A program made the translations under genes and the position numbers. Positions 52,847 to 61,151 of a DNA stretch of 64,000 nt are shown here, piece after piece. The stretch is taken from assembly GCF_003555545.1 (NCBI RefSeq), contig NZ_CP032157.1, positions 2,732,546 through 2,796,545 of the forward strand, read 5' to 3'. The notes under the pieces were generated by a model, which saw only the letters and a list, made by a program, of their open reading frames with translations, searched no databases and was not told the origin of the DNA. The stretch is from Paraflavitalea soli. Lineage in GTDB: Bacteria; Bacteroidota; Bacteroidia; Chitinophagales; Chitinophagaceae. Each line of letters starts with the position of its first letter. The stretch's first letter is position 1.

Positions 52847-53325
52847 TTATTTTTTGATCAGGAGGTCCTCCGCCATATTGCTTACTGAAAAGTAATAAAG
52901 CCAGCCAATAAAGATGAGTTGCAAGGGTACTCTTATCCACAGATAGCTAAGCCCAGGCCCGTCAAAAGTCCCTTTTTCATAATTGACCTTAAGAGCGGCC
53001 GCATAAATATTAGCAGGCAATAGCAATACCAGTAAGATGATCAAGGCAATGCCGGCATAAGTCCTCACGGAAGGAAAAAGCAATGCAATGCCCAGTATGA
53101 TCTCAACGATGCCTGTCAGGTAAATGAGTTCCCTTTTTAAAGGAATAAAGGACGGTATCATCATTGTCATCCCCTTGGTAAACAGAAAGTGCCCCAGGGC
53201 TGTGAACAAAGCATGAACGCCATTGCCAGGTTGCCGCCAAACGGCCAGTTCCAATGGCCGGTGATAAGTCTCGAAATACCGGTGCTTAGTACAAACACGG
53301 CCAATAATAAATAAAACGGTTTCAT
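52847..53325 (-). pseudogene. DoxX-family membrane protein gene with a single-base frameshift
   Basis: The ATG at 53325 opens a reading that is a normal DoxX-like start (KPFYLLLAVFVLSTGISRLITGHWNWPFGGNLAMAFML). It then runs into an unrelated tail and stop. The rest of the protein (LFTALGHFLFTKGMTMMIPSFIPLKRELIYLTG to the end) is in the next frame. Inserting one T in the TTT run on the minus strand (plus 53208-53210) restores an uninterrupted protein of about 160 residues with four TM helices. Either the gene is broken or the base is missing from the assembly. It is upstream of DUF2141 and downstream of a Crp/Fnr gene. Confidence 0.8.
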
Positions 53326-53389
53326 TGTTGAATTGCGATTATTAGAAGGCAAAGGTCAACATTACAGGGGTGCACAAAAATGATGTATG

Positions 53390-53971
53390 TTAGCTTCTCA
53401 CATGCAATTTCCGGATCCGGCTCAGGCTTTCCGGCTGAATACCCAGATAGGAAGAGAGGTGTTTAACCGATATTTGCTGGATCAATTGGGGATTTTTCTC
53501 CATCAGTTGCACATACCTTTCTTCGGCGGTATAGGAAAGAAAATCCATTTCTTTCCGTAATCTTCTTACATATTGGGATTCTGCCATCAACCGGCCGATC
53601 TTCTCGCCACTATGGTATTCCTTGTAAAATTGGGTCAAGGTCTGGTGGGAAATCTCTACCACTTCTGCCTCTTCCAGCCATTCAATAAAGACAGAACTGG
53701 GTTCCCGGGTAATGAATGAATAATAGGCGGTCACAAAATCGCCCTTGAACTGGAAATCCACGGTAAATTCTTTTCCGTCCTTTAAGAAGTAATTGCGCGT
53801 AGATCCCTTATTGATGAAATAGATGGCATTTTCAACCTGCCCTTCCCTGATGAGATAATCTCCCTTCTTAAAGGTCTTAACCTGTAGTTTACCGGCAAAC
53901 GCGGTCCACTCCACTTCGCTCAGTACATGCAACTGACCTATCGCCTGCCTGATGGCCTGAAAATCATCCAT
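53390..53971 (-). CDS. Crp/Fnr-family transcriptional regulator
   Basis: This 193-residue protein has a cyclic-nucleotide-binding beta-roll at about 15-115 (KTFKKGDYLIREGQVENAIYFINKGSTRNYF) and a C-terminal helix-turn-helix at about 150-190 (QISVKHLSSYLGIQPESLSRIRK). The canonical cAMP-binding Arg/Ser residues are not evident, as in many Bacteroidota members. It precedes the DoxX and DUF2141 genes on the same strand by 64 bases and probably controls them. Confidence 0.9.
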   Translation of the reverse strand: MDDFQAIRQAIGQLHVLSEVEWTAFAGKLQVKTFKKGDYLIREGQVENAIYFINKGSTRNYFLKDGKEFTVDFQFKGDFVTAYYSFITREPSSVFIEWLEEAEVVEISHQTLTQFYKEYHSGEKIGRLMAESQYVRRLRKEMDFLSYTAEERYVQLMEKNPQLIQQISVKHLSSYLGIQPESLSRIRKLHVRS

Positions 53972-54083
53972 GGTAAAATATTAAATACCTGACAAGGTAA
54001 GAACTTCCGGGCAAGATCATAGATGTCCGTTGAAACAAGTGGTTATCGGAAATACACTAATTTTAAAGCCAGGTATTATAGCC

Positions 54084-55028
54084 ATGAAGACAGACAACAA
54101 AGTATTGCTCGACGATTATACGTCCCGCATCAACCGGGTGACGGATTATATGGACGCCAACATTGAAAAACCGTTAACGCTGGAAGAACTGGCCACGGTT
54201 TCGCATTTTTCCAAATTCCACTTCTCCCGCATATTTTGGGGTTATACCGGAGAAACGCCTTTTGAATACCTTACCCGGTTACGCATGGAAAAGGCCGCTT
54301 CCCTATTGAAGATATACATACATGAGCCTATAATACAAATAGCCCTGAAATGCGGCTATACGGATAAATCAGTTTTCTCCCGCAACTTCAGATCGCACTT
54401 TAAAGTTGCTCCTTCCCTATACCGGAAATCCAAACAACACAATAGCAATAATAGTCAACTGCACAGCAACAGCAGTCAACCTGTTGACGCCACCTCCCAA
54501 TACTTTTGTGATGAAACACAAACATTAAAAAGGAGGCCAATTATGGAACTTATTCACCAGGTGGAAGTAAAACAGCTGCCAGCCGTTACGCTGGCTTATC
54601 TCAGACACACAGGTCCTTTTCAGGGAGATGGGGCACTATTTGAAAGGTTATTCAATAAGATCTTTGCATGGGCAGGGGCACGTGGGTTATTAAAAGGCCC
54701 CGACATTACCTCTTATGCCATTTATCATGACGACATCAGTGTAACAGATCCACAAAAGGTAAGGTTGAGCATTTGCGTACCGGTATCGCCCGATACCAAG
54801 GTAGACGGCGAAATAGGCAAAATGGAGCTCAATGGCGGAAAACATGCGATTGCCAGTTTCACATTAACCCCTCCGGAATTTCCGGAAGCCTGGCGCTGGT
54901 TCTTCGGCACCTGGTTTCCTACCAGCGGATACCAACCCGACGACAGTTATTGCTTTGAAATGTATTATGGAGCGCCTAAAAATGGAGAACTCACCGTGGA
55001 TATTTGCGTACCGGTAAAACCATTGTAA
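54084..55028 (+). CDS. AraC-type regulator fused to a GyrI-like effector-binding domain
   Basis: The protein is 314 residues from ATG 54084; an in-frame TTG at 54030 would add an unsupported extension. Two AraC helix-turn-helix elements occupy about 10-110 (LTLEELATVSHFSKFHFSRIFWGYTGETPFEYLTRLRMEKAASLL; IALKCGYTDKSVFSRNFRSHF). After an Asn/Ser/Gln-rich linker (about 120-140), residues 155-314 form a GyrI/SbmC-like SOUL-type small-molecule-binding domain (VEVKQLPAVTLAYLRHTGPF). It resembles Rob/BltR-type multidrug or stress sensors. Divergent from the Crp/Fnr gene. Confidence 0.92.
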   Translation: MKTDNKVLLDDYTSRINRVTDYMDANIEKPLTLEELATVSHFSKFHFSRIFWGYTGETPFEYLTRLRMEKAASLLKIYIHEPIIQIALKCGYTDKSVFSRNFRSHFKVAPSLYRKSKQHNSNNSQLHSNSSQPVDATSQYFCDETQTLKRRPIMELIHQVEVKQLPAVTLAYLRHTGPFQGDGALFERLFNKIFAWAGARGLLKGPDITSYAIYHDDISVTDPQKVRLSICVPVSPDTKVDGEIGKMELNGGKHAIASFTLTPPEFPEAWRWFFGTWFPTSGYQPDDSYCFEMYYGAPKNGELTVDICVPVKPL

Positions 55029-55040
55029 AACTTTAATCTG

Positions 55041-55078
55041 TAAAATGCTGAAGCAGCGCCTACTGCTTCAGCATTTTA
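55041..55078. terminator. Bidirectional terminator overlapping the hydrolase stop codon
   Basis: A perfect 16-bp stem (55041-55056 with 55063-55078) has a 6-base loop and A/T-rich ends on both strands. The right arm encodes the last residues of the minus-strand hydrolase (KMLKQ). Confidence 0.85.
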
Positions 55079-55785
55079 TCTATCAACAGGGAATAATCCT
55101 TTTTCATCGACGGGGAAATAGCATGTTTTACACCGGGATAAGTAGATAGTTTTAATGTAAGTGTAGTCCCCAGTTTTTTTACTGCTTCCCGCGTATAATC
55201 AACAGCAATGATCGGATCTGCTTCTCCCTGGTATACATAAATGGGCACCTTATTGACCGGTCGCTGTAATACCTCATCAAAGGACTGCCGGTGAATAAAT
55301 GCTGCAAAAGGGAAAGCAGCCTTGCACAATGCCGGATAGTAAATGGCCAGCAACCATGCAAGGTCACCACCTTGTGATATACCACTTACTACAGCGCGGG
55401 CATTATAATCCGTTTCTATCGCCTTTACAAAAACAGCTATACTATCCAGGGTTTTCCTGGATAGTTTCACTTGTGTAGCACTGTCTTCCTTGTAGTAATT
55501 TACCGGGAAGTAAGAATTACCTGCTCTTTTGGCATAATTACCCCTGGGAATAATGACCCTTACCGGCGTTTTCAGGCTGTCATAATCTGCGATGGTTTCT
55601 TCCGGCTTTCCACCGGAATAATGAAAAGCTATCAGCAATGGATATGCCTCATTGGCTGCCACTTTTCCCTTTACGATCTCCAGGTAGTGAAAGCCGGCCA
55701 GGAAGCGATATACCGGTTTGGCTGTTTGCGCCATGGTAGTATTGGCCATCATTAGCAGTATAGAGCAATAGAATAATTTAGACAT
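55060..55785 (-). CDS. Secreted alpha/beta hydrolase (esterase/phospholipase-like)
   Basis: This 241-residue protein has a signal peptide (KLFYCSILLMMANTTMAQ). The alpha/beta-hydrolase core has the nucleophile elbow GISQGG at about 135-140, GEADPII with the catalytic Asp at about 190, and KHAISP with the catalytic His at about 220. The short, dienelactone-hydrolase or carboxylesterase-like layout, with a PLLIAFHYSGG oxyanion strand, suggests an esterase of the phospholipase/carboxylesterase or LpqC type. It is probably periplasmic. The 3' end of the gene is built into the terminator shared with the AraC-GyrI gene. Confidence 0.82.
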   Translation of the reverse strand: MSKLFYCSILLMMANTTMAQTAKPVYRFLAGFHYLEIVKGKVAANEAYPLLIAFHYSGGKPEETIADYDSLKTPVRVIIPRGNYAKRAGNSYFPVNYYKEDSATQVKLSRKTLDSIAVFVKAIETDYNARAVVSGISQGGDLAWLLAIYYPALCKAAFPFAAFIHRQSFDEVLQRPVNKVPIYVYQGEADPIIAVDYTREAVKKLGTTLTLKLSTYPGVKHAISPSMKKDYSLLIDKMLKQ

Positions 55786-56135
55786 ATGGTTATTTTAAAG
55801 CAGGTACCGAATGTAGTAAAGAATATTCTTTTCCCGGCAGCCGCAACCTGTTTTCTGTACTCCCGGAATGCCACATAGGTTTGTCCGGTGCACAACATGT
55901 ACGTCGCAAACTGTCATCTGTAATACTTTGCCAGCTTTTTGGACAGCGCAATTAATTATTCACATGCAATCCGGCAGCACCTTGTACACAGGAAACACAA
56001 TCATATATCGCTGAATCTGTTTTAAAGCGCATTATTTTACATATGTACATGTAAGTTACTAATAATCGCTGTTACAACACAGTTACTGATTTTCATTTTC
56101 TGTTTTTACCTACATTCATACTAAATATCTTTTCC
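55786..56135. other. 350-bp divergent intergenic region before the ubiquitin-like gene
   Basis: AT-rich with no coding character. Isolated TAGGTTTG (near 55879) and TATCTTTT (just before the ATG at 56136) resemble -7 boxes but lack -33 partners. A TACATaTGTAcATGTA-like palindromic cluster lies near 56038-56053. Nothing else is recognisable. Confidence 0.35.
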
Positions 56136-56477
56136 ATGAAAAAATTACTTCCATTGATCATTTCCTGCCTGTTGCTGGCAACAGGTTTTGCGACACCCAC
56201 TTCTGCTTTGGCGCCTGCTGTACCACAGCCTGTATTGAGCGGTGAGCCGGAACCGCATCCCAACAACATTTATGTGAAGCTGAAAGTAAACGGGCAGACC
56301 AGGATCATTTGGGTGCTGGCATTTCCCGACGATACGGTGGGAGATGTTAAAAGCAGCGTAGAAGGCATTGTAGGCTTCTCCATCAATTATTTGTCTTACA
56401 AAGGACAGGTATTGGATGAGGAGGCTACCCTGGCTTTTTATGGCATTGGAAGCAATGTAACGCTGAATGCTTATTAA
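56136..56477 (+). CDS. Secreted ubiquitin-like (beta-grasp) protein
   Basis: This 113-residue protein has a signal peptide (about 1-24), a short Pro-rich linker, and a domain from residue 44 to the end that aligns with ubiquitin. IYVKLKVNGQT matches the first hairpin and DDTVGDVKSSV the main helix start (ubiquitin SDTIENVKAKI). YLSYKGQVLDEEATLAFYGIGSNVTL matches the segment [25 protein letters not shown]. The chain stops at NAY with no diglycine, so conventional conjugation is unlikely; the place of Lys48 holds Gln. Secreted ubiquitin homologues are known in Bacteroides (BfUbb), where they act against kin. Function here is unknown. It is followed by its own terminator, and no E1, E2 or JAB genes are nearby. 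Confidence 0.75.
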   Translation: MKKLLPLIISCLLLATGFATPTSALAPAVPQPVLSGEPEPHPNNIYVKLKVNGQTRIIWVLAFPDDTVGDVKSSVEGIVGFSINYLSYKGQVLDEEATLAFYGIGSNVTLNAY

Positions 56478-56497
56478 GCAGCGGACCATGTAACCAG

Positions 56498-56531
56498 AAA
56501 ACGCCGCCGGTTTACACCAGCGGCGTTTTTG
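56498..56531 (+). terminator. Terminator of the ubiquitin-like gene
   Basis: AAAACGCCGC (56498-56507) pairs with GCGGCGTTTT (56520-56529), and the T run continues beyond. Confidence 0.85.
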
Positions 56532-56717
56532 TTTTCCGGCAGTAGCAAGTTCTTATCATGACAGGCTTACCTGAGGATACATAGCTGTACAGGGACGCAC
56601 AGTATATGTAACAAAAACGAACAGACCGGCTCCCCCGCCCAACTCTAATCCACTGACATACAATATCCTGCAAAAATGGTATCCTTTTAGTTCGGTTTAG
56701 CCATCAAGCATCCTCTT

Positions 56718-59096
56718 ATGATAAAAAACTTCCTTAAGATAGCCTGGCGCAACCTGGCGCGCAATAAATCGCTGTCCTTCATTAATATTTTCGGACTGGC
56801 TGCGGGCATTACGTTTGCCTTGCTGATCGGCCTATGGATACAATATGAAACCAGTTATGATGCTTTTCACAGCAACAAAGACCGCATAGCCCTGGTATTG
56901 AAAAACACGCTGTACAACAACCAAAAAAATACCCAGGAGCCTACTCCCCTGCCCCTGTATGATGAATTAAGGAACAACTACCCCGAGGTAAAACGGGCCA
57001 CGCGCATTACCTGGGCTTTTCCCCACAGCCTCGTTACCGGTGACAAAAAGCTCAACCGCAAAGGCAGGTATGTAGATCCTGCCTTTCTTGATATGTTCTC
57101 CTTTCCCCTGATCGAAGGCAATACCACTACTGCCTTAAAGGATCCCAATTCGATCATTCTTTCCGCCTCCCTCGCCAAAGCGTTGTTTGGATCGGAAGAT
57201 CCCATGGGCAAAACGATCAGGTTGAGTAATGCCAATGATGTGAAAGTAACAGGTGTTGTAACAGATGTACCCCATCAGTCAACCATCGATTTCGAGTTCC
57301 TATTGCCTTTCGAATACCTGATCGCACATGATGAGTGGATAAGGAATAACAGGGCCGACTGGAGTAATAACTTCCTGATGAATATGGTGGAGTTGAAAGA
57401 AGGGGTATCTATGGAGGCATTTTCAAAGAAGATCAGTACGCTCAATACACAAAAAGATGCGCGGTTAAAAAATCTATTCCTGTTCCTGCACCCGCTCTCC
57501 AAATGGCATTTGTACAATGATTATAAAAACTGGGTCAATACAGGGGGAAAAATAACTTATATCTGGTTATTTGGCATTATTGGCATTTTCGTATTACTCA
57601 TTGCCTGTATCAATTTCATGAACCTGTCTACAGCCCGTTCTGAGAAAAGAGCCAGAGAGGTGGGCATCCGAAAAGTGATGGGTTCACACAAAGCGCATCT
57701 TATTTTCCAATTCCTCAGCGAAGCGGTATTGACCGCCTTCCTGGCTTTTGTACTTTCGATTATATTGATACAAATATTGCTGCCTTTCCTGAAAGACCTG
57801 GGCTTTGAAAATATCAGGTTTGATCTCAGCAATATCTACCTTCTGCTCATCGGATTGGGTGTTTGCCTTATTACAGGATTACTGGCTGGCAGTTATCCTG
57901 CTTTTTACCTGTCGTCCTTTATACCCGTGAAAGTATTGAAGGGCGCTTTTAAACAGGGACAGGGCCCTGCGCTTTTCCGGAAAGCATTGGTCGTATCTCA
58001 ATTTACCATTTCGGCGGCATTGATCATGAGCACCATTATTGTGTTCCGGCAAATTGATCATGCCCGGAATCGTTCTATCGGCTACAATCCCAATAATATG
58101 ATCAACATTACTGCCAGTCGTGACCTGGCAGTTAACTACGATGCCCTGAAACAGGAACTGCTGAACACCGGTTACTTTGCTTCTATCTCCAAAGCTTCCC
58201 AGCCACTTACCGCTATTTATAATCAATGGAGTGATTTCTCCTGGGAGGGCAAGGATCCGTCTGCAGACCTGGCGCTGGATGCGATTCTGGCTGATTGGGA
58301 TTTTGAAAAAACAGCGGGTCTGCAATTCACACAGGGGCGCGCTTTCTCACGCGCCTTCCCTACAGATTCCAATGCCATCATCCTCAACGAAGCTGCACTA
58401 CAGTTAATTGGCTACAAGGACCCTATTGGCAAAACCATGAAATCGGGCGACCAGGTGAAAACCATCATCGGCGTAGTGAAGAACATTGTATTGACAGATC
58501 CATTCAAAGCGGTAGGTCCCCTCGCCATTATTTTCAACCGCAGTAAAACAGATGCTGTCAATAACATCTTTCTCCGGCTTCAGCCAACAGCCGACCTGAA
58601 CAAAACGCTGACCACTATCAAACCCATTTTTGATAAATACAACCCTTCGCTACCATTTGAGTATAACTTTGCAGACGAAGAGTTTGGTAAGAAATTCAAG
58701 GTAGAAAACCAAGTAGGTAAACTAGCCTCCATTTTCGCCGGGCTCACCATATTCATATCCTGCCTGGGATTATTTGGGCTGGCCATGTTTATGGCCGAAC
58801 GCAGGATCAGGGAAATTGGCATCCGCAAGGTATTGGGGGCTTCCGTAGTGAACCTCTGGTTCCTTTTATCCAGGGAGTTCATGGTACTGGTGCTGATTGC
58901 CTGTGTGATCGCTTCGCCGCTGGCCTTCTGGCTGATGCATGACTGGCTCAACCAATATGATTACCGGGTCAATATCAGCCTTTGGATATTTTTGGCGGTA
59001 GGCATCCTGGCTTTAGCGATCGCCCTGTTCACAGTCAGTGCGCAGGCTATCAAAGCAGCTTTGGCCAATCCCGTCAAGAGCTTAAAAACAGAATAA
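56718..59096 (+). CDS. FtsX/MacB-type ABC transporter permease
   Basis: This 792-residue protein has the duplicated MacB_PCD/FtsX layout common in Chitinophagaceae. TM1 is near 20-40 (FINIFGLAAGITFALLIGL), with a periplasmic domain to about 280 and three TM helices with a SEKRAREVGIRKVMGSHK coupling motif at about 303-320. A second periplasmic domain (about 430-660) precedes the last three TM helices with RRIREIGIRKVLGAS. No ATP-binding gene is adjacent, so it must borrow one encoded elsewhere. Such proteins are predicted to act in lipoprotein or peptide export or envelope signalling rather than import. Confidence 0.9.
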   Translation: MIKNFLKIAWRNLARNKSLSFINIFGLAAGITFALLIGLWIQYETSYDAFHSNKDRIALVLKNTLYNNQKNTQEPTPLPLYDELRNNYPEVKRATRITWAFPHSLVTGDKKLNRKGRYVDPAFLDMFSFPLIEGNTTTALKDPNSIILSASLAKALFGSEDPMGKTIRLSNANDVKVTGVVTDVPHQSTIDFEFLLPFEYLIAHDEWIRNNRADWSNNFLMNMVELKEGVSMEAFSKKISTLNTQKDARLKNLFLFLHPLSKWHLYNDYKNWVNTGGKITYIWLFGIIGIFVLLIACINFMNLSTARSEKRAREVGIRKVMGSHKAHLIFQFLSEAVLTAFLAFVLSIILIQILLPFLKDLGFENIRFDLSNIYLLLIGLGVCLITGLLAGSYPAFYLSSFIPVKVLKGAFKQGQGPALFRKALVVSQFTISAALIMSTIIVFRQIDHARNRSIGYNPNNMINITASRDLAVNYDALKQELLNTGYFASISKASQPLTAIYNQWSDFSWEGKDPSADLALDAILADWDFEKTAGLQFTQGRAFSRAFPTDSNAIILNEAALQLIGYKDPIGKTMKSGDQVKTIIGVVKNIVLTDPFKAVGPLAIIFNRSKTDAVNNIFLRLQPTADLNKTLTTIKPIFDKYNPSLPFEYNFADEEFGKKFKVENQVGKLASIFAGLTIFISCLGLFGLAMFMAERRIREIGIRKVLGASVVNLWFLLSREFMVLVLIACVIASPLAFWLMHDWLNQYDYRVNISLWIFLAVGILALAIALFTVSAQAIKAALANPVKSLKTE

Positions 59097-59116
59097 TTTA
59101 GCTCCATATAATAGGA

Positions 59117-59149
59117 AAGCGCTGCACAGGCTCGACTTGTACAGCGCTT
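59117..59149. terminator. Terminator between the permease and the small TM protein gene
   Basis: AAGCGCTGCACA and TGTACAGCGCTT form a 12-bp stem with one mismatch and a 9-base loop. It lies between convergent genes and is followed by CTTCC on the plus strand, so it is only moderately T-rich. Confidence 0.55.
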
Positions 59150-59174
59150 CTTCCTGTAACGTCAATAACATTTG

Positions 59175-59492
59175 TCAAATAGTGATATCAAGATTTCGCT
59201 GTATCCATCCGGTTGCAAAACCAGTAATGATCAGGGCAATCAGTAACAATATTATTATAAAGCCTGCGCCTATTCCTCTTGACCGGGTACGGACCGGCGC
59301 ATAGTTAGGAACCGTTTGTAACTCACTGGAATTAGGTTTCCTTGCTTTAATGAGCAGTCCCGTATGCCGGGAAGTGAACATATCAGCTTCTGATTGGTTG
59401 TATACTACCTGCTCCGCAACAAAAAGATCTTCACTGCCCGAGGGCTGATACGCCTGTATCACCACGGGAAACTCTTGTGGCTGGATTGTCAT
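59175..59492 (-). CDS. Small single-TM hypothetical protein
   Basis: This 105-residue protein is not recognised. Residues 1-65 are polar, with a possible strand-rich domain (FPVVIQAYQ, LFVAEQVVYNQ, HTGLLIKAR). A basic stretch TRSRG (68-72) precedes one strong TM helix (73-94, GIGAGFIIILLLIALIITGFA) and a short tail. The basic residues before the helix suggest an N-in membrane protein. Alone between a convergent permease gene and a divergent AraC gene. Coding call rests on uninterrupted frame and composition. Confidence 0.6.
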   Translation of the reverse strand: MTIQPQEFPVVIQAYQPSGSEDLFVAEQVVYNQSEADMFTSRHTGLLIKARKPNSSELQTVPNYAPVRTRSRGIGAGFIIILLLIALIITGFATGWIQRNLDITI

Positions 59493-59613
59493 AGTTAAGA
59501 ATTAAATGAACAATGGTTTTCTGTAAAGGCCACAAATCCATTGCCACCAGCCCGCCTCAAAAACAGGTGAACAAAGCCCCATTTTGGAACATTCTTTCCT
59601 CAAAATCCCTACC

Positions 59614-59621
59614 TATCTTTG
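59614..59621 (+). promoter_or_regulatory. -7 box immediately before the AraC gene
   Basis: TATCTTTG matches TAnnTTTG exactly and ends 6 bases before the ATG at 59628. No TTG at the expected spacing. Confidence 0.35.
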
Positions 59622-59627
59622 CCTTCC

Positions 59628-60482
59628 ATGAAATTTTTCTACAAACACGCCCCCTCCGGCGGGGAACTATTACTGACCGACAAGGAAGCACAATTTGACC
59701 GTTTCTTCTTTACGCGCGACCGGCAGCACAAATACCTGACCATTGCCTGGAACCAGGGAGCTGACCAGGAGATCGTGATAGACGAGGTTTCCTATACCTT
59801 TCCTGCACACAGTATCCTCCCGCTGGTGATCAGCCAGTCATTCCGGTTTGAAAGACCGGAGCATATTGTCGCCTGGCAGTTCAACCGCGACTTCTATTGC
59901 ATAATGGACAATGATAAAGAGGTGAGTTGTGTGGGGTTTATCTTCCTGGGCAGCACGGAGAATATGTTTATCCGGCTTGATGAAAAAGAACTGCACAAAT
60001 TCTCTTTGCTATTGGAAGTATTTAAAGACGAGTTGCAGGACCAGGACGATGTGCAGGGCAGTATGCTGCGCACCTTGCTGGTAAGGCTGATCATCAAAGT
60101 AACCCGGTTGGCCAGGAAACAGTACCTTCATCCTTCCATGCTGGAAGAAAATAAAATAGATATTGTCCGTCAATTCAACCTGCTTGTCGAAAACCATTAT
60201 AAGAAGGAACACCAGGTACAGTTCTATGCCCAGGCACTGAATAAATCACCTAAAACCCTGTCCAACTTATTCGCCCTATATAACCATCAATCTCCTTCAC
60301 AGGTAATACAGGAAAGGGTTGTGCAGGAGGCCAAAAGGCTGTTTCATTATACTGATAAATCGGCCAAAGAAATTGCGGCTGAGCTGGGTTTTGAGGATGC
60401 CGCCCACTTTAACCGGTTCTTCAAAAATCAAACGGGCATTCCACCCGGGGAGTTTAAAAGATCCTTTCAGATAAAGGCTTAA
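59628..60482 (+). CDS. AraC-family transcriptional regulator
   Basis: The protein is 284 residues from ATG 59628. An exact -7 box (59614-59621) ends 6 bases earlier, so the message may be leaderless. The N-terminal cupin-like sensor occupies about 1-150. The C-terminal AraC domain (about 180-284) reads VQFYAQALNKSPKTLSNLFALYNHQSPSQVIQERVVQEAKRLF for the first HTH and AKEIAAELGFEDAAHFNRFFKNQTGIPPGEFKR for the second. It lies 135 bases upstream of a carboxymuconolactone-decarboxylase-family gene on the same strand, which is its likely target. Ligand unknown. Confidence 0.92.
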   Translation: MKFFYKHAPSGGELLLTDKEAQFDRFFFTRDRQHKYLTIAWNQGADQEIVIDEVSYTFPAHSILPLVISQSFRFERPEHIVAWQFNRDFYCIMDNDKEVSCVGFIFLGSTENMFIRLDEKELHKFSLLLEVFKDELQDQDDVQGSMLRTLLVRLIIKVTRLARKQYLHPSMLEENKIDIVRQFNLLVENHYKKEHQVQFYAQALNKSPKTLSNLFALYNHQSPSQVIQERVVQEAKRLFHYTDKSAKEIAAELGFEDAAHFNRFFKNQTGIPPGEFKRSFQIKA

Positions 60483-60617
60483 AAGCCTACGTTCTCCTAT
60501 AAATCCCTGGTCCGGGAAAAATCGTCAACTCTTCGGGAAAAGCATCCATTTTTACAGGACGTAAACGGTTGCATTTTTACATCGTCAACAACGACAGTAA
60601 AAATAAAAACAATAAAA

Positions 60618-61151
60618 ATGAACCAGTTTACAGTTCCCACCAGAGAAGAAGTATCACCCGCCAACCAGGTATTATTCGACAACCTGAAAAAGGCTATAGG
60701 AAAAACACCCAACTTGTATGCTACCATGGCTTATTCACAAAATGCCCTGGGCACCTACCTCACCTTACAAAATGCCAAAACCTCACTGAGAGCCAAAGAA
60801 AAAGAGGTGGTCAATCTGGTGGTGAGCCAGATCAATGATTGTGAATATTGCCTGGCTGCCCATACAGCCATTGGCAAATCAAATGGTTTTACAGATAACC
60901 AGCTATTGGAGATCCGGACAGGCGCTGCATCATTCGATCCTAAATTGAATGCGCTGGCAGCCCTTACCAAAAGCTTTGTTCAACAACAAGGCAAGCCTGA
61001 TCCTGTTGTAGTAAACAACTTCTTTGAAGCAGGTTATACGAAGGAGAGTCTCGTGGATACCATCGTATTGATTGGTGATAAGATCATAACCAACTATCTC
61101 CACGGCGTTACAAAAGTGCCGGTAGATTTTCCGGCCGCTCCTATTGTTTAA
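60618..61151 (+). CDS. Carboxymuconolactone decarboxylase (AhpD-like) family protein
   Basis: This 177-residue all-helical protein has a CEYCLAAH motif at about 74-81, the CxxC plus His of AhpD-like peroxidase-type members, and a preceding LRAKEKEVVNLVVSQIN helix. The reductive disulfide chemistry (alkylhydroperoxidase-type) is more likely than aromatic decarboxylation. It is preceded by an AraC-type regulator, suggesting oxidative or electrophile stress control. Its 3' end overlaps the convergent RES-toxin gene by 11 bases. Confidence 0.93.
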   Translation: MNQFTVPTREEVSPANQVLFDNLKKAIGKTPNLYATMAYSQNALGTYLTLQNAKTSLRAKEKEVVNLVVSQINDCEYCLAAHTAIGKSNGFTDNQLLEIRTGAASFDPKLNALAALTKSFVQQQGKPDPVVVNNFFEAGYTKESLVDTIVLIGDKIITNYLHGVTKVPVDFPAAPIV

